The position numbers and the translations under genes are program-made. Positions 6,315-15,314 of a DNA stretch of 16,351 bases are shown one piece after another. Source of the stretch: an uncultured Oscillospiraceae bacterium (GTDB lineage Bacteria; Bacillota; Clostridia; Oscillospirales; Acutalibacteraceae); the NCBI GenBank assembly GCA_959596515.1, contig CAUFXR010000058.1, forward strand, positions 1 through 16,351, written 5' to 3'. The number at the start of each line of letters is the position of its first letter. Position 1 is the first letter of the stretch. Below the pieces are notes generated by a model. That model saw nothing but the letters and a program-made list of their open reading frames with translations. It made no database searches and was not told the DNA's origin.

Positions 6315-7183
6315 AGCTGACGGTAAACGCGCCGGCAAAGATTAATCTGACTTTGGATATTATCGGCAGGCGTAACGACGGCTATCACCTGGTAAAGATG
6401 CTAATGCAGTCGGTGGATGTATGCGACACGGTGACAGTTTGGGATGACGCCGACAGTCCTATCCAAGTGTTCTGCAACCGGGAAGAAGTCCCGCTGGCAG
6501 AAGCCAATACCGCTTACCGGGCGGCGCAGGCTTTTTTCGCGGCCACTAAAATAGAGAATCCGTGCATTGGTATCAAAATCAAAAAGCGGATTCCTATGGC
6601 AGCCGGCTTAGCAGGCGGAAGCGCCGACGCAGCCGCGGTTATTGTGGCGTTAGACCATATGTTTGAAACCCGTCTTTCAGAAGCGGAACTGACGGATATT
6701 GGAGAAAAAGTTGGGGCGGATGTGCCATTTTGTATCTTTGGAGGCACAATGCTCGCGGAGGGCATCGGCACAATTTTGACGCCTCTGCCGGATTTGCCGG
6801 ATTGCTATATTGTTCTGTCCAAACCGGAGATTTCTGTTTCCACTCAAAAAGCCTACTCCCTGGTGGATCAGCATCCCTTATGGGAAAGTCCGGAAACCGA
6901 TGACGCGGTAGAAGCGGTTTGCAACGGCGACATAGAAGAGGTGGCAAACTGTCTTTATAATAAATTTGAGAAAGTTTTAAACCTGCCTGAGGTAGCCTCG
7001 ATTAAGCGGATGATGCTGGAAAGCGGCGCCTTAAACGCGGGAATGAGCGGCAGCGGACCGACAGTCTTTGGAATTTTTAAAGATAAGGGCACAGCGGAAA
7101 ACTGCGCCCGTTCTTTGGAGGAATATTGTGACCAGGTGTTTGTATGCCGTCCTGTCACAAAAGGCTGTGAGATCCTGGATTAG
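6311..7183 (+). CDS. ispE: 4-(cytidine 5'-diphospho)-2-C-methyl-D-erythritol kinase
   Basis: A 290-residue GHMP kinase matching IspE along its length. It begins with MKLTVNAPAKINLTLDIIGR and the DGYHLVKMLMQSV segment, has the ATP-binding glycine-rich loop PMAAGLAGGSADAAA (residues 95-109) and the C-terminal GMSGSGPT motif (244-251). IspE phosphorylates the 2-hydroxyl of CDP-methylerythritol in the MEP pathway to isopentenyl diphosphate, so the organism makes isoprenoids by that route. Its ATG overlaps the aminotransferase TGA, and GGGGGAGC just upstream supplies the ribosome site. It probably shares the 4530 promoter, and its transcript may end at the hairpin at 7201-7249. Confidence 0.96.
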   Translation: MKLTVNAPAKINLTLDIIGRRNDGYHLVKMLMQSVDVCDTVTVWDDADSPIQVFCNREEVPLAEANTAYRAAQAFFAATKIENPCIGIKIKKRIPMAAGLAGGSADAAAVIVALDHMFETRLSEAELTDIGEKVGADVPFCIFGGTMLAEGIGTILTPLPDLPDCYIVLSKPEISVSTQKAYSLVDQHPLWESPETDDAVEAVCNGDIEEVANCLYNKFEKVLNLPEVASIKRMMLESGALNAGMSGSGPTVFGIFKDKGTAENCARSLEEYCDQVFVCRPVTKGCEILD

Positions 7184-7188
7184 TAGTT

Positions 7189-7218
7189 GTATAAAAATGG
7201 AAAAAACCGTCCATACTC
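7189..7218 (+). promoter_or_regulatory. Candidate sigma-F (forespore) promoter of spoIIR
   Basis: GTATA (7189-7193) fits the sigma-F -35 consensus GYWTA. After 15 bases, GTCCATACTC (7209-7218) fits the -10 consensus GGNRANANTW at its first G, both core A residues and the T, but not at the second G, the R or the final W. The spacing is that known for B. subtilis sigma-F promoters, and spoIIR is a sigma-F gene there. Transcription would start near 7225, inside the loop of the hairpin at 7201-7249. Confidence 0.5.
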
Positions 7219-7249
7219 AGACAGAAATGTTTGAAAGGGCGGTTTTTTT
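7201..7249 (+). terminator. Terminator-like hairpin after ispE, overlapping the spoIIR leader
   Basis: AAAAAACCGTCC (7201-7212) pairs with GGGCGGTTTTTT (7237-7248), twelve base pairs with one G-U, and the right arm ends in a run of seven T. An inner CAGAC/GTTTG pairing can shorten the 24-base loop. It begins 17 bases after the ispE stop and would work as an intrinsic terminator in either direction. Its right arm contains the AAAGGGCGG that probably serves as the spoIIR ribosome site. The stem has few G-C pairs, so its efficiency is uncertain. Confidence 0.55.
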
Positions 7250-7250
7250 G

Positions 7251-7910
7251 ATGAAATCTTTACTGAAACCTTTGTTAAAGTCCATACATGTCCAAAAGAA
7301 AAATTACTTTTCGGTATTTGAAAAATCGCTGCTTTTGGGTTTGGTCCTCAGTTTTCTTCTCACTATGACCGGCTTTTCCGGGCAATGTGAGGCGATAGAG
7401 AATCGGGTATTCCGGTTTCACGTGTTGGCTAATTCCGACTCCGCAGAGGATCAGGCGCTGAAATTAAAGGTTCGGGATCGGGTTTTGGAATATTCCGAAG
7501 ATTTGTTTCAAACCGCGCAGACCAGGGAAGACGCGGAAAACTTAGCGGCAGATCATCTACAGGAATTGCGCCAGATCGCTCAAAATGAAGTCTACCGCCA
7601 GGGATACGATTATCCGGTGAAAGCGGAAATTACCAATATGTTTTTTAATACCAGGGAATATGAGACTGTCACCTTGCCAGCCGGTTACTATGACGCCCTG
7701 AGAATCACCATCGGAGAGGCTGAGGGCCACAACTGGTGGTGTGTTATGTTTCCGCCCATGTGCCTGCCAGCGGCGGAAGAAAGTCAGGAGCTTTCCGATG
7801 TGCTCAGCGAGTCCCAAATGGAAGTAGTAGAAAACGGCGATAAATATCAGGTGAAATTTTTCGCCGTGGAACTGTTTGAGAAAGTCAAAAATTGGTTTCA
7901 GGACCGATAG
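7251..7910 (+). CDS. spoIIR: Stage II sporulation protein R
   Basis: A 219-residue protein with an N-terminal hydrophobic export segment (about residues 26-43, SLLLGLVLSFLLTMTGFS), then the family signature FRFHVLANSDS (54-64) followed by DQALKLKVRDRVLEY, and late GHNWWCVMFPPMC. SpoIIR is made in the forespore, exported to the space between the two membranes, and activates the protease SpoIIGA, which cleaves pro-sigma-E in the mother cell. Its presence indicates an endospore former or close relative. Start choice is unsure: ATG at 7251 is favoured for length and the upstream AAAGGGCGG, but in-frame ATGs at 7197 and 7227 exist without ribosome sites. The stop lies 19 bases before the extended -10 promoter at 7929. 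Confidence 0.92.
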   Translation: MKSLLKPLLKSIHVQKKNYFSVFEKSLLLGLVLSFLLTMTGFSGQCEAIENRVFRFHVLANSDSAEDQALKLKVRDRVLEYSEDLFQTAQTREDAENLAADHLQELRQIAQNEVYRQGYDYPVKAEITNMFFNTREYETVTLPAGYYDALRITIGEAEGHNWWCVMFPPMCLPAAEESQELSDVLSESQMEVVENGDKYQVKFFAVELFEKVKNWFQDR

Positions 7911-7928
7911 CTTTTCCTAAGGGGAATA

Positions 7929-7937
7929 TGATATAAT
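7929..7937 (+). promoter_or_regulatory. Extended -10 promoter at the start of the addAB leader
   Basis: TG-A-TATAAT gives a perfect -10 box with the extended TGN motif. No good -35 box is found at 16-19 bases upstream, which is acceptable for an extended -10 promoter. The transcript would start near 7944, about 340 bases before addB. Confidence 0.5.
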
Positions 7938-7941
7938 AATC

Positions 7942-8270
7942 TTGCGCTCGCGCAACGAAAAGCGGCGGTACCGGTGATATGTTAAAGAACGCTGGGATGT
8001 GTGCTAAAACGATATACTTTCGGAAAGCGCTGGCTTTTCGAGAAAGTTCCAATAATACTGCAATGTTATTATTGAAATCATGGTAAGTGTGAGTCGCGGA
8101 CAGGCTGCTGGGTTCTAATAAGCTTTCCAGCGTACTTTTATAAATCAGGCTATAAAGCTTTTCTGGTAAATTTAAAGATGCGAAACCGGTATAAAATACT
8201 TGATAGCGCATATTCGCTGATATGCTTGTGAAAAAGCTCGAAAAGATTTTGATTCGTATATAAACAAAAT
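7942..8270 (+). other. Gene-free, hairpin-rich leader or possible small RNA before addB
   Basis: No plausible coding frame lies between spoIIR (7910) and addB (8285). The stretch holds several good stems: TTGCGC/GCGCAA (7942-7955); ACTTTCGGAAAGC pairing with GCTTTTC and GAAAGT across a two-base bulge (8016-8047, 13 pairs, four-base loop); CAATAATA/TATTATTG (8050-8074); GCTGG/CCAGC (8107-8131); GCATAT/ATATGC (8208-8225). No clear intrinsic terminator follows them. It could be a long addAB 5' leader or a separate small RNA. I find none of the diagnostic bases of RNase P, tmRNA, SRP RNA or a T-box. Confidence 0.4.
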
Positions 8271-8284
8271 GCGGAGGTGGAGCA

Positions 8285-11200
8285 ATGCTGCGATTTGTTG
8301 AGGGGACCTCGGGCAGCGGAAAAACAGAAACGATCCGGCATATGCTGATGGAAAAAGCGAGGCTGGGGGAAGAAAAACTTCTGCTATTGGTGCCGGAACA
8401 GAACTCATTTGAAAACGAGCGGGCCATGCTTCGCCTAATGGGGCCGAAAGAAGCCGGCAGGATCACGGTTACCAGTTTTACCCGAATGGTAGATCTGGTG
8501 ATGCGTCAGACCGGCGGATTGGCGGGAAGGCGGCTGAATGACAGCGGAAGAAACATTTTAATGAGTTTAGCCCTGAGCCAGGTCAAAGAAGAGCTGGTCC
8601 TTTATCAAAAGCAGAGTGGTTCTCGGGAATTGGTAGAGTTGATGCTGTCAGCGCTGAAAGAGTTTAAAATGTGCGGAATCCGGCCGGAAGATCTAAAGAC
8701 TGCCGCCGATTCTATGGAGGAAGGAAACCTAAAGAAAAAGGTACGGGAAACCGGCTTGGTGATGGCCGCCTATGAGGCGCTGGTCTCACAAAGCTACATA
8801 GATCCCCTGGATGACCTGACCAGGCTGAAAAACGTTCTGGAAACCACTCCGTTTTTCGATGGATATACCGTGATGGTGGACGCTTTTTCCGGATTTACCG
8901 TGCAGGAACTGGAGGTCTTGACCCTGATTCTGCGCCAGGCGAAGGAAACGGTGGTTTCTGTCTGTGTGGATCAGGACCCGGCGAAGGACAATGGTATGGG
9001 ATTGTTTTCCCCGGTAAAGAAAACCGTGCGCCAGCTTAAACAGATCGCCAAGGATTATCATATTCCCTTGGCGGCGCCGGTTCGTTTGACCCATGGGCAG
9101 AGATTCCAAAATCGGGAATTGAAACTTCTGGAACAGGCCCTTTACCGCAGGGAACGGTTAGAAAGCGGGGAGATCCCTAAGCATATCACTCTTTATAACG
9201 CCTCTGATATTTATGAGGAGGCGGATTTTGTGGCCCGTCAAATTCAAAAGCTGGTTCAGGAAAAGAATTACCGCTATCGGGAAATTACCGTAATCGCCAG
9301 AGAAACTGAATCTTACCGGGGAATTCTGGACGCCGCACTGGAAAGCTACGATATCCCTTATTTTATGGATCAGCCGGAGGCTTTGGATGAGAAACCTTTG
9401 ATGACTTTGGTTCTCAGCGCGCTGGAATGTGTCCAGAGCGGCTACCGTTCCGATGAGGTTTTTCGTTTGTTAAAGACCGGGTTGACAGACCTTCAGACGG
9501 AAGAGATCGCCGCACTGGAAAATTATACACTTTTGTGGAATCTAAGTGGAAAGAGATGGCTGGAGCCGTTTACCATGCATCCGAAGGGCTTTTCCCAGGA
9601 AATGACAGAAGAGGATCAAAAAAAGCTGGAAGAACTCAACCGTCTGCGTAAAGCGGTGATAGAGCCTCTGACCCAGTTGGAAGAAAGCTTGCGTTCCGGA
9701 ACTGGAAAAGGTATCGCCTATGGAGTTTACCGGCTTTTAGAGCGGCTCAATGCCGCCCAGAATATCCGGCGTATGGCGGATGAATTAGAAGCGCTGGGAG
9801 AATGGAATCTGGCCCAGGAACAAATTCGTCTGTGGGATATGCTGATGGAAATTTTGGATCAAATGGCTCTGGTGCTGAAAGAACAGCAGTTACCACCCCG
9901 ACGGTGGGCGGAATTGTTTCAATTGGTGGTGCAAAGCGAGGAGATCGCTTTTATTCCCCAGGGAGTGGACGAAGTTTCGGTAGGCGGCGCAGATCGTTCC
10001 AGACCTGCGGCGCCCAGGGCAGTGTTTCTGATCGGTGCCGTGGAAGGAGAGTTTCCCCGGACGCCGGTATCCGCCGGTGTTTTCAGCGATGCAGAGCGGC
10101 GGCTGATGATCTCCATGGGCCTGCCTTTATATGATTCTTTGGAGAAACTGGCGGTAGAGGAACGGTATCTCGCCTATATGGCAGCCGTTTCCCCTTCGGA
10201 AAAATTATTCGTCTCCTACGCCAGTTCTGATCTATCCGGCGGGGCAAAGTCTCCGTCTTCTTTGGTGCGGGAAGTACGGAAAATTTTCCCGGAATGTCCG
10301 GTGAAAGACCGTTATCAGGAACCGTTCTCCGACTTTATCTGGTCGCCGAAGCCCGCTTTTGAGCTTACCGCCAGATTGTGGCGTGAGCCTTCGGAAAAAG
10401 AAGATACCCTAAAAGGTTATTTTAGCGGTCTGTCCGAATATCAAGACAGGTTGGAGGCTGTCAGCCGGGCGGCTTCGGAAGAGCCCATTGCTTTTCAAAA
10501 TCCTGAAAATGCCCAAAAACTGTTCGGTTCCAATTTGCGGGTTTCCGCCTCTCAAATTGAAAAGTATTATTTGTGCCGCTTCCAGTATTTTTGCCGGTAC
10601 GGATTGGGCGCCAAAGAGAGAAAGCCTGCGGTGTTCGACGCGTTGGAATACGGAAGCGTGATGCACTATCTTCTGGAAAACATGCTTCGGACTTTTAGCG
10701 GGGAATCTCTGGCGTCGATGAAAAAGCAGGAATTACTCGCAGAGATCCGCAGACTCCTGGACAGCTATGTGGAAACAAACCTGGGTGGCTGGGAAGAAAA
10801 ATCTCCCCGGTTCCGGTATCTGATCTCTCGTCTGGCGGATACCGCTCAAATGCTTCTTTCTCATTTAGGCAGAGAGTTGTCACAAAGCGAGTTTGTGCCA
10901 ACGGATTTCGAGTTGACTATCGGCAAGGGTAAGGAGCTGGAACCGTTGATGCTGGAAATTCCGGGGGGAGGCCAGATTTCCGTAGAGGGAAAGATCGACC
11001 GGGTAGATGTAATGGAAAAACCTTCTGGGAAATACATACGTGTGGTGGACTATAAAACCGGCAGCAAGGATTTTAAGCTTTCCGATGTGTTGTACGGTTT
11101 GAATATGCAGATGCTGTTATATTTAGATACGGTTTGGAAAAACGGAAAAAGCCGTTACGGCAGTGTCCTTCCGGCGGGGATCCTATATGTTCCCGCGGCG

Positions 11201-11662
11201 AGACCATCTGTTTCCGCTCAGCGGGGAGAAAGTAGCGAGAAGCTGGAAAAGGAAAAGGATAAAAAACTTCGGATGAACGGTCTGGTGCTGGATGACCCTG
11301 AGGTGATCACTGGCATGGAAAAACAGGCCCAGGGTGTGTTTATTCCGGTAGCTTTAAAAAATGGCGAGCCTGCCAAATTAGACAGCGTGGCGAATCTGGC
11401 CCAGCTAGGGGCTTTAACCAAGAAGATGGAGAAGCTGGTGGTGGATATGGCGTGTTCCCTGCGCCGCGGGGATGTGGATGCCGAACCAGCTGCTGGAGAA
11501 TACGACGCCTGTGCCTACTGTCCTTACGGTTCGGTGTGCGGCCATGAACCAGAGGGCAGGAGCAGACTGATCGAGAAATTGGATCGAAACCAGGTAATGG
11601 CGGCGATTGAAGAGGAAACACAGAAAAAGGAGGTGGCCTATGAGCAAACGGAATTGGACTGA
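8285..11662 (+). CDS. addB: ATP-dependent helicase/deoxyribonuclease subunit B (AddB)
   Basis: A 1125-residue protein matching AddB over its full length. It has an N-terminal Walker A (GTSGSGKT, residues 7-14), an inactive-helicase-like body, and a C-terminal RecB-family nuclease domain with GKIDRVD (Asp905) and VVDYKTG (Asp922, Lys924). Four cysteines for an iron-sulphur cluster are present: Cys764 before the nuclease, and Cys1076, Cys1079 and Cys1085 after it, in the C-x2-C-x5-C spacing of B. subtilis AddB. With AddA it resects DNA double-strand ends and reacts to Chi for RecA loading. Start ATG preceded by GGAGGTGGAGCA. The last 23 bases overlap addA. All key residues appear intact. Confidence 0.96.
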   Translation: MLRFVEGTSGSGKTETIRHMLMEKARLGEEKLLLLVPEQNSFENERAMLRLMGPKEAGRITVTSFTRMVDLVMRQTGGLAGRRLNDSGRNILMSLALSQVKEELVLYQKQSGSRELVELMLSALKEFKMCGIRPEDLKTAADSMEEGNLKKKVRETGLVMAAYEALVSQSYIDPLDDLTRLKNVLETTPFFDGYTVMVDAFSGFTVQELEVLTLILRQAKETVVSVCVDQDPAKDNGMGLFSPVKKTVRQLKQIAKDYHIPLAAPVRLTHGQRFQNRELKLLEQALYRRERLESGEIPKHITLYNASDIYEEADFVARQIQKLVQEKNYRYREITVIARETESYRGILDAALESYDIPYFMDQPEALDEKPLMTLVLSALECVQSGYRSDEVFRLLKTGLTDLQTEEIAALENYTLLWNLSGKRWLEPFTMHPKGFSQEMTEEDQKKLEELNRLRKAVIEPLTQLEESLRSGTGKGIAYGVYRLLERLNAAQNIRRMADELEALGEWNLAQEQIRLWDMLMEILDQMALVLKEQQLPPRRWAELFQLVVQSEEIAFIPQGVDEVSVGGADRSRPAAPRAVFLIGAVEGEFPRTPVSAGVFSDAERRLMISMGLPLYDSLEKLAVEERYLAYMAAVSPSEKLFVSYASSDLSGGAKSPSSLVREVRKIFPECPVKDRYQEPFSDFIWSPKPAFELTARLWREPSEKEDTLKGYFSGLSEYQDRLEAVSRAASEEPIAFQNPENAQKLFGSNLRVSASQIEKYYLCRFQYFCRYGLGAKERKPAVFDALEYGSVMHYLLENMLRTFSGESLASMKKQELLAEIRRLLDSYVETNLGGWEEKSPRFRYLISRLADTAQMLLSHLGRELSQSEFVPTDFELTIGKGKELEPLMLEIPGGGQISVEGKIDRVDVMEKPSGKYIRVVDYKTGSKDFKLSDVLYGLNMQMLLYLDTVWKNGKSRYGSVLPAGILYVPAARPSVSAQRGESSEKLEKEKDKKLRMNGLVLDDPEVITGMEKQAQGVFIPVALKNGEPAKLDSVANLAQLGALTKKMEKLVVDMACSLRRGDVDAEPAAGEYDACAYCPYGSVCGHEPEGRSRLIEKLDRNQVMAAIEEETQKKEVAYEQTELD

Positions 11663-14600
11663 AAGCCAGCGGTGGGCCATCTCTGCGAGGAACGGCAGTT
11701 TGCTGGTTTCGGCGGCGGCAGGCAGCGGAAAAACGGCGGTTCTAGTACAGCGGGTGATCGAACGGCTGACAGACCCTCAAAAGCCCTGCGACGCCGACCG
11801 TCTCTTGATCGTTACCTTTACCAATGCCGCCGCGGCTGAGATGAAAGAAAGAATTTCAGCCGCCATTGGAGAGCTTTTGCAAGCTGACCCGGCGAACGCG
11901 CAGCTTCAGAGACAGCAGATCTTGCTGAACCGGGCCCATATCAGCACTATTCATAGCTTTTGCAATGAGTTGGTGCGGGAGAATTTTTATAAACTGGATA
12001 TTTCCCCTGATTTCCGAATTTCCGATTCCGCCGAAATGACCTTGCTTCGCCAGGAGGCGATGGATGAGATCATGGAGGAACTGTACGCGAAAGAGGATGA
12101 AAATTTTCAAAGTCTTTCCGACGCCTTCAGCTTTGGAAGGGACGACCGACGGTTGATGGAAACCGTGGAAACTTTATATGATTTTATCCGATCCCATCCT
12201 TTTCCAGAGAGGTGGCTGGATGAGAAAGAGGCCATGTACCGGGAGGATTTGCCGGTTGGCGCGACTCAGTGGGGGAAAACCGTTTTGGATTACGCCCAAA
12301 GCGCTGTGGACTATATGATGGTCCTGACCCAGAACTCCTTATCCACGATGGAGGAGGATGAAAAAATATCCGAGGCATATCGGGAAGCATTTTTAGAGGA
12401 TTTGTCCTCTCTGGATGAACTGCGGGACAGAATCGTTTCCAAGGATTGGGACCGCATCGCGACTGGGATTCGGAATTTTAGTTTTGCCAAGCTGAAGGCT
12501 TTGCGCGGTTATCAAGATGACCCTCTTAAGCTGCGGATTTCCGGCAGCCGGGATACTGTCAAGAGGGTATTCAAAAAGCTGTCGGCCTTATTTCAGGAGG
12601 ACCAGGAAAAATGCCGGCAGGATATCCGTAGGCTGGTGCCTATCGTAGGCGAATTATTCGGCGCGGTGAAGCTGTTTTCTCAAAAGCTGGAGGAAAAGAA
12701 GAGACAAAAGCGCTTGGCGGACTTTGGTGACCTGGAGCACTGGGCGCTGCGGCTTCTGGTCCGGCAAACCGAGGATGGGTGGCAGCGAACCGAGGATGCA
12801 AAACTTTTATCGGAAACCTTTGACGAGGTAATGGTGGATGAGTACCAAGACACCAACGAGGCCCAGGATATGATTTTCCGGGCCATCAGCCGGGATGAAC
12901 AGAATCTTTTTATGGTAGGGGACGTAAAGCAGAGCATTTATCGTTTCCGCCAGGCTATGCCGGAAATTTTTCTTCGTCGAAAGGCTAGTTATCCGGACTA
13001 TGACCCGCAAAAGGACAACTATCCCTCCAAGGTGAACTTGGATAGAAATTTTCGCAGCCGGCACGGAATTACCGACGGGGTGAACTTCGTGTTCCGTCAG
13101 ATTATGTCCGTGGAGATGGGCGAGATGGAATACACCAAGGAAGAAGAGCTGGCACCTGGAGCCCCTTATCCGGAACGGGATGAGGCGGATACGGAACTTC
13201 ATATTCTGACGCTTCCGAAAGGAGAGGATATGGATATCCTGGAGGCGGAATACATTGGAAGCCTCATCGCTTCCATGATACGAAACGGAGAACTGGTGCA
13301 GGCTGAAGGAAAACAGCGTCCGGTTACCTACCGGGATTTTTGTGTGCTGATTCGTAACGCCAACGCCCATGGCGGCGTTTACGCTGCCAAGCTGCGGGAA
13401 ATGGGGATCCCCGCCTGGTCAGACACGGCGGGCACCTTTTTCGGCACGCCAGAGGTGTCCGTGGCCCTATCCTATCTCCGGGTGCTTGACAACCCGGTGC
13501 AGGATATCCCTCTGCTCTCTGTGCTTGTCAGCCCTATCTGGGGCTTCTCTCCGGATGATCTGGCCCAGATCCGGATGGCCCGCAAAGGCGACGCCTTTTA
13601 TTTCGCCTTAAAAGATGCCGCTGGGCTTTCCAACGCCTTAGGCGCCCGATGCCGGGCGTTTTTGGAACAAACGGAAGCGTTTCGGCGATTGGCGGCCACT
13701 TTGCCAGCAGACCGGCTGATTCAGCGCCTTTACGAGGCCACAGGATATCCGGCGATGGTTCAAGCTATGCGTCAGGGAGATTTGCGGCTGAATAATCTTC
13801 GGTTGCTGATGAAATACGCTCGGGATTATGAAGGTTCCGGATACCAGGGCCTTTCTGGGTTTATCCGGTTTATCGACAGGCTTCAGGAGCAGGACTCTGA
13901 CCTGGCGCCCGCGGCGGCGCTGTCGGAAAGCGCCAATGTGGTCCGAGTGATGAGCATTCACAAATCCAAAGGATTGGAATTTCCCATATGTATTTTGGCA
14001 AACACTGCCCGGCAGTTCAATAAGCGCAGGGACGATATCCTTCTGCACCCGGTTCTTGGACTGGGAATGAAGCTTCGGGATGAGACCATGACGGTTCAGT
14101 ACGATACAATGCCAAGAGAGGCGGTATCTCTGGAAATCGAGCGTGGCGGGATGAGCGAGGAGCTTCGGGTGCTGTATGTGGCCATGACCCGGGCCAAAGA
14201 AAAGCTGGTGATGCTGACTTCGCTGGAGGATCCGATAAAAACCTTGGGAAAGTTAGGAGCTCAGTTGACGGAAAGCAAAAGGATTTCTCCTTATGTGGTG
14301 AGAAGCGCCGGATCTTTTTCCGACTGGATTCTTTCCTGCGCTCTGAGGCATCCGAGCGGCGGCCTGCTGCGTGAGAAAGGGGGAGTGCTTCCCGGTGTTA
14401 TGCTGACGGAAGGGGAAAATTGGAAAATTCTTTTCAATCCTGTATTGGAACACCAGGAAGATGCGAGCAAAGATCGGGAAGATCATCATCAGGTACAAAT
14501 AGATCCTGAGCTGATGACTTTGCTGGGAAAGCGTTTTTCCTTCAGTTATCCCGGTGAAGCGCTGAGATCCGTTCCTGCGAAGGTGGCAGCTTCTGAGCTG

Positions 14601-15179
14601 GCTGGCAGGGAAAGTGAAAAGGAATACGCCGCTATGTCCCGTCCAGCGTTCTTGTCAGGCCAAACCATGACCCCGGCGGAGCGGGGTACCGCTCTGCATC
14701 TGTATATGCAGTTTGCGGATTACCAGTTGGCAAAGCAGAGTCCGGAAGGACAACTCCGCTTTCTGTCGGAGAAAGGTTTTTTGACTTCGGAGCAGGCAGA
14801 AGCGGTCAATTTGAGGAAAATAGAGCGGTTCTTTCAAAGTGACCTTTACCGGAGGATGGAAAAATCAGAAAGTATCCGGCGGGAAATCCGTTTTACTGTG
14901 GAGCTTGCGGCCAAAGAGGTAAATCCAGACCTGACGGGACAAAACGGTCAGGAGCCGGTGGTGCTCCAGGGAGCGGTTGACTGTGTGTTCGAGGAAAAAG
15001 GCGGACTGATTCTGGTGGACTATAAAACCGATTATGTAAAAGATGAAGTGGAACTTAAAAGTCGCTATCAACGGCAGTTGGCCCTTTACGCTCTGGCACT
15101 GGAGCAGACTACCGGCCTTAAGGTAACGGAGCAGTATCTTTATTCTTTCTCTTTGGGAAAAGCGATACGGGTTGATTAA
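11640..15179 (+). CDS. addA: ATP-dependent helicase/nuclease subunit A (AddA)
   Basis: A 1179-residue UvrD/Rep-family (SF1A) helicase with a C-terminal nuclease, slightly shorter than B. subtilis AddA. It opens with the Q motif WTESQRWAI (Gln10), then Walker A AAAGSGKT (25-32), TFTNAAAAEMKERI, Walker B DEYQDTN (400-406), GDVKQSIYRFR, and motif VI RVLYVAMTRAKEKL. The C-terminal nuclease has RGTALH (His1020), GAVDCVF (Asp1114) and VDYKTDY (Asp1127, Lys1129). AddA supplies 3'-5' translocation and one of the two nucleases of the AddAB complex. The start is the ATG at 11640, which follows AAGGAGGT by about five bases and lies inside the end of addB, so translation is coupled; the earlier in-frame start at 11607 has no such site. 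Confidence 0.96.
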   Translation: MSKRNWTESQRWAISARNGSLLVSAAAGSGKTAVLVQRVIERLTDPQKPCDADRLLIVTFTNAAAAEMKERISAAIGELLQADPANAQLQRQQILLNRAHISTIHSFCNELVRENFYKLDISPDFRISDSAEMTLLRQEAMDEIMEELYAKEDENFQSLSDAFSFGRDDRRLMETVETLYDFIRSHPFPERWLDEKEAMYREDLPVGATQWGKTVLDYAQSAVDYMMVLTQNSLSTMEEDEKISEAYREAFLEDLSSLDELRDRIVSKDWDRIATGIRNFSFAKLKALRGYQDDPLKLRISGSRDTVKRVFKKLSALFQEDQEKCRQDIRRLVPIVGELFGAVKLFSQKLEEKKRQKRLADFGDLEHWALRLLVRQTEDGWQRTEDAKLLSETFDEVMVDEYQDTNEAQDMIFRAISRDEQNLFMVGDVKQSIYRFRQAMPEIFLRRKASYPDYDPQKDNYPSKVNLDRNFRSRHGITDGVNFVFRQIMSVEMGEMEYTKEEELAPGAPYPERDEADTELHILTLPKGEDMDILEAEYIGSLIASMIRNGELVQAEGKQRPVTYRDFCVLIRNANAHGGVYAAKLREMGIPAWSDTAGTFFGTPEVSVALSYLRVLDNPVQDIPLLSVLVSPIWGFSPDDLAQIRMARKGDAFYFALKDAAGLSNALGARCRAFLEQTEAFRRLAATLPADRLIQRLYEATGYPAMVQAMRQGDLRLNNLRLLMKYARDYEGSGYQGLSGFIRFIDRLQEQDSDLAPAAALSESANVVRVMSIHKSKGLEFPICILANTARQFNKRRDDILLHPVLGLGMKLRDETMTVQYDTMPREAVSLEIERGGMSEELRVLYVAMTRAKEKLVMLTSLEDPIKTLGKLGAQLTESKRISPYVVRSAGSFSDWILSCALRHPSGGLLREKGGVLPGVMLTEGENWKILFNPVLEHQEDASKDREDHHQVQIDPELMTLLGKRFSFSYPGEALRSVPAKVAASELAGRESEKEYAAMSRPAFLSGQTMTPAERGTALHLYMQFADYQLAKQSPEGQLRFLSEKGFLTSEQAEAVNLRKIERFFQSDLYRRMEKSESIRREIRFTVELAAKEVNPDLTGQNGQEPVVLQGAVDCVFEEKGGLILVDYKTDYVKDEVELKSRYQRQLALYALALEQTTGLKVTEQYLYSFSLGKAIRVD

Positions 15180-15279
15180 GAATATCGGTGCGCGACAGCT
15201 AATCGGTCAACAGTATTTGTACATCGTATGCCTTTGAGTATGCAGATGCTTGATTTGACGCCTTTTCTTGAATTTTTTC

Positions 15280-15308
15280 TTGACAAATCTGAAAGGGTCT
15301 GATAAAGT
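15280..15308 (+). promoter_or_regulatory. Sigma-A promoter of infC-rpmI-rplT
   Basis: Perfect TTGACA (15280-15285), 17-base spacer, then TAAAGT (15303-15308; four of six matches). It precedes the L20-type leader by a few bases, with a start near 15315. Bases 15180-15279 between addA and this promoter hold nothing I recognise. Confidence 0.7.
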
Positions 15309-15314
15309 ATTATA

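Noticed and set aside
7885..8466. A 193-codon open frame on the minus strand covering the spoIIR-addB gap and the start of addB
   Set aside because: It overlaps the confident addB start and spoIIR end, has no clear ribosome site, and its translation is Ser/Phe/Ile-rich without any recognisable family feature. The gap is better explained as an untranslated leader.
15226..15243. Direct repeat GTATGC-N6-GTATGC between addA and infC
   Set aside because: It is only six bases long, occurs twice and has no link to a promoter at suitable spacing; it is compatible with chance.
15252..15290. GATTTG...CAAATC inverted repeat overlapping the infC -35 box
   Set aside because: A six-base stem with a loop of about 26 bases is weak, and the overlap with the consensus TTGACA explains part of the sequence.
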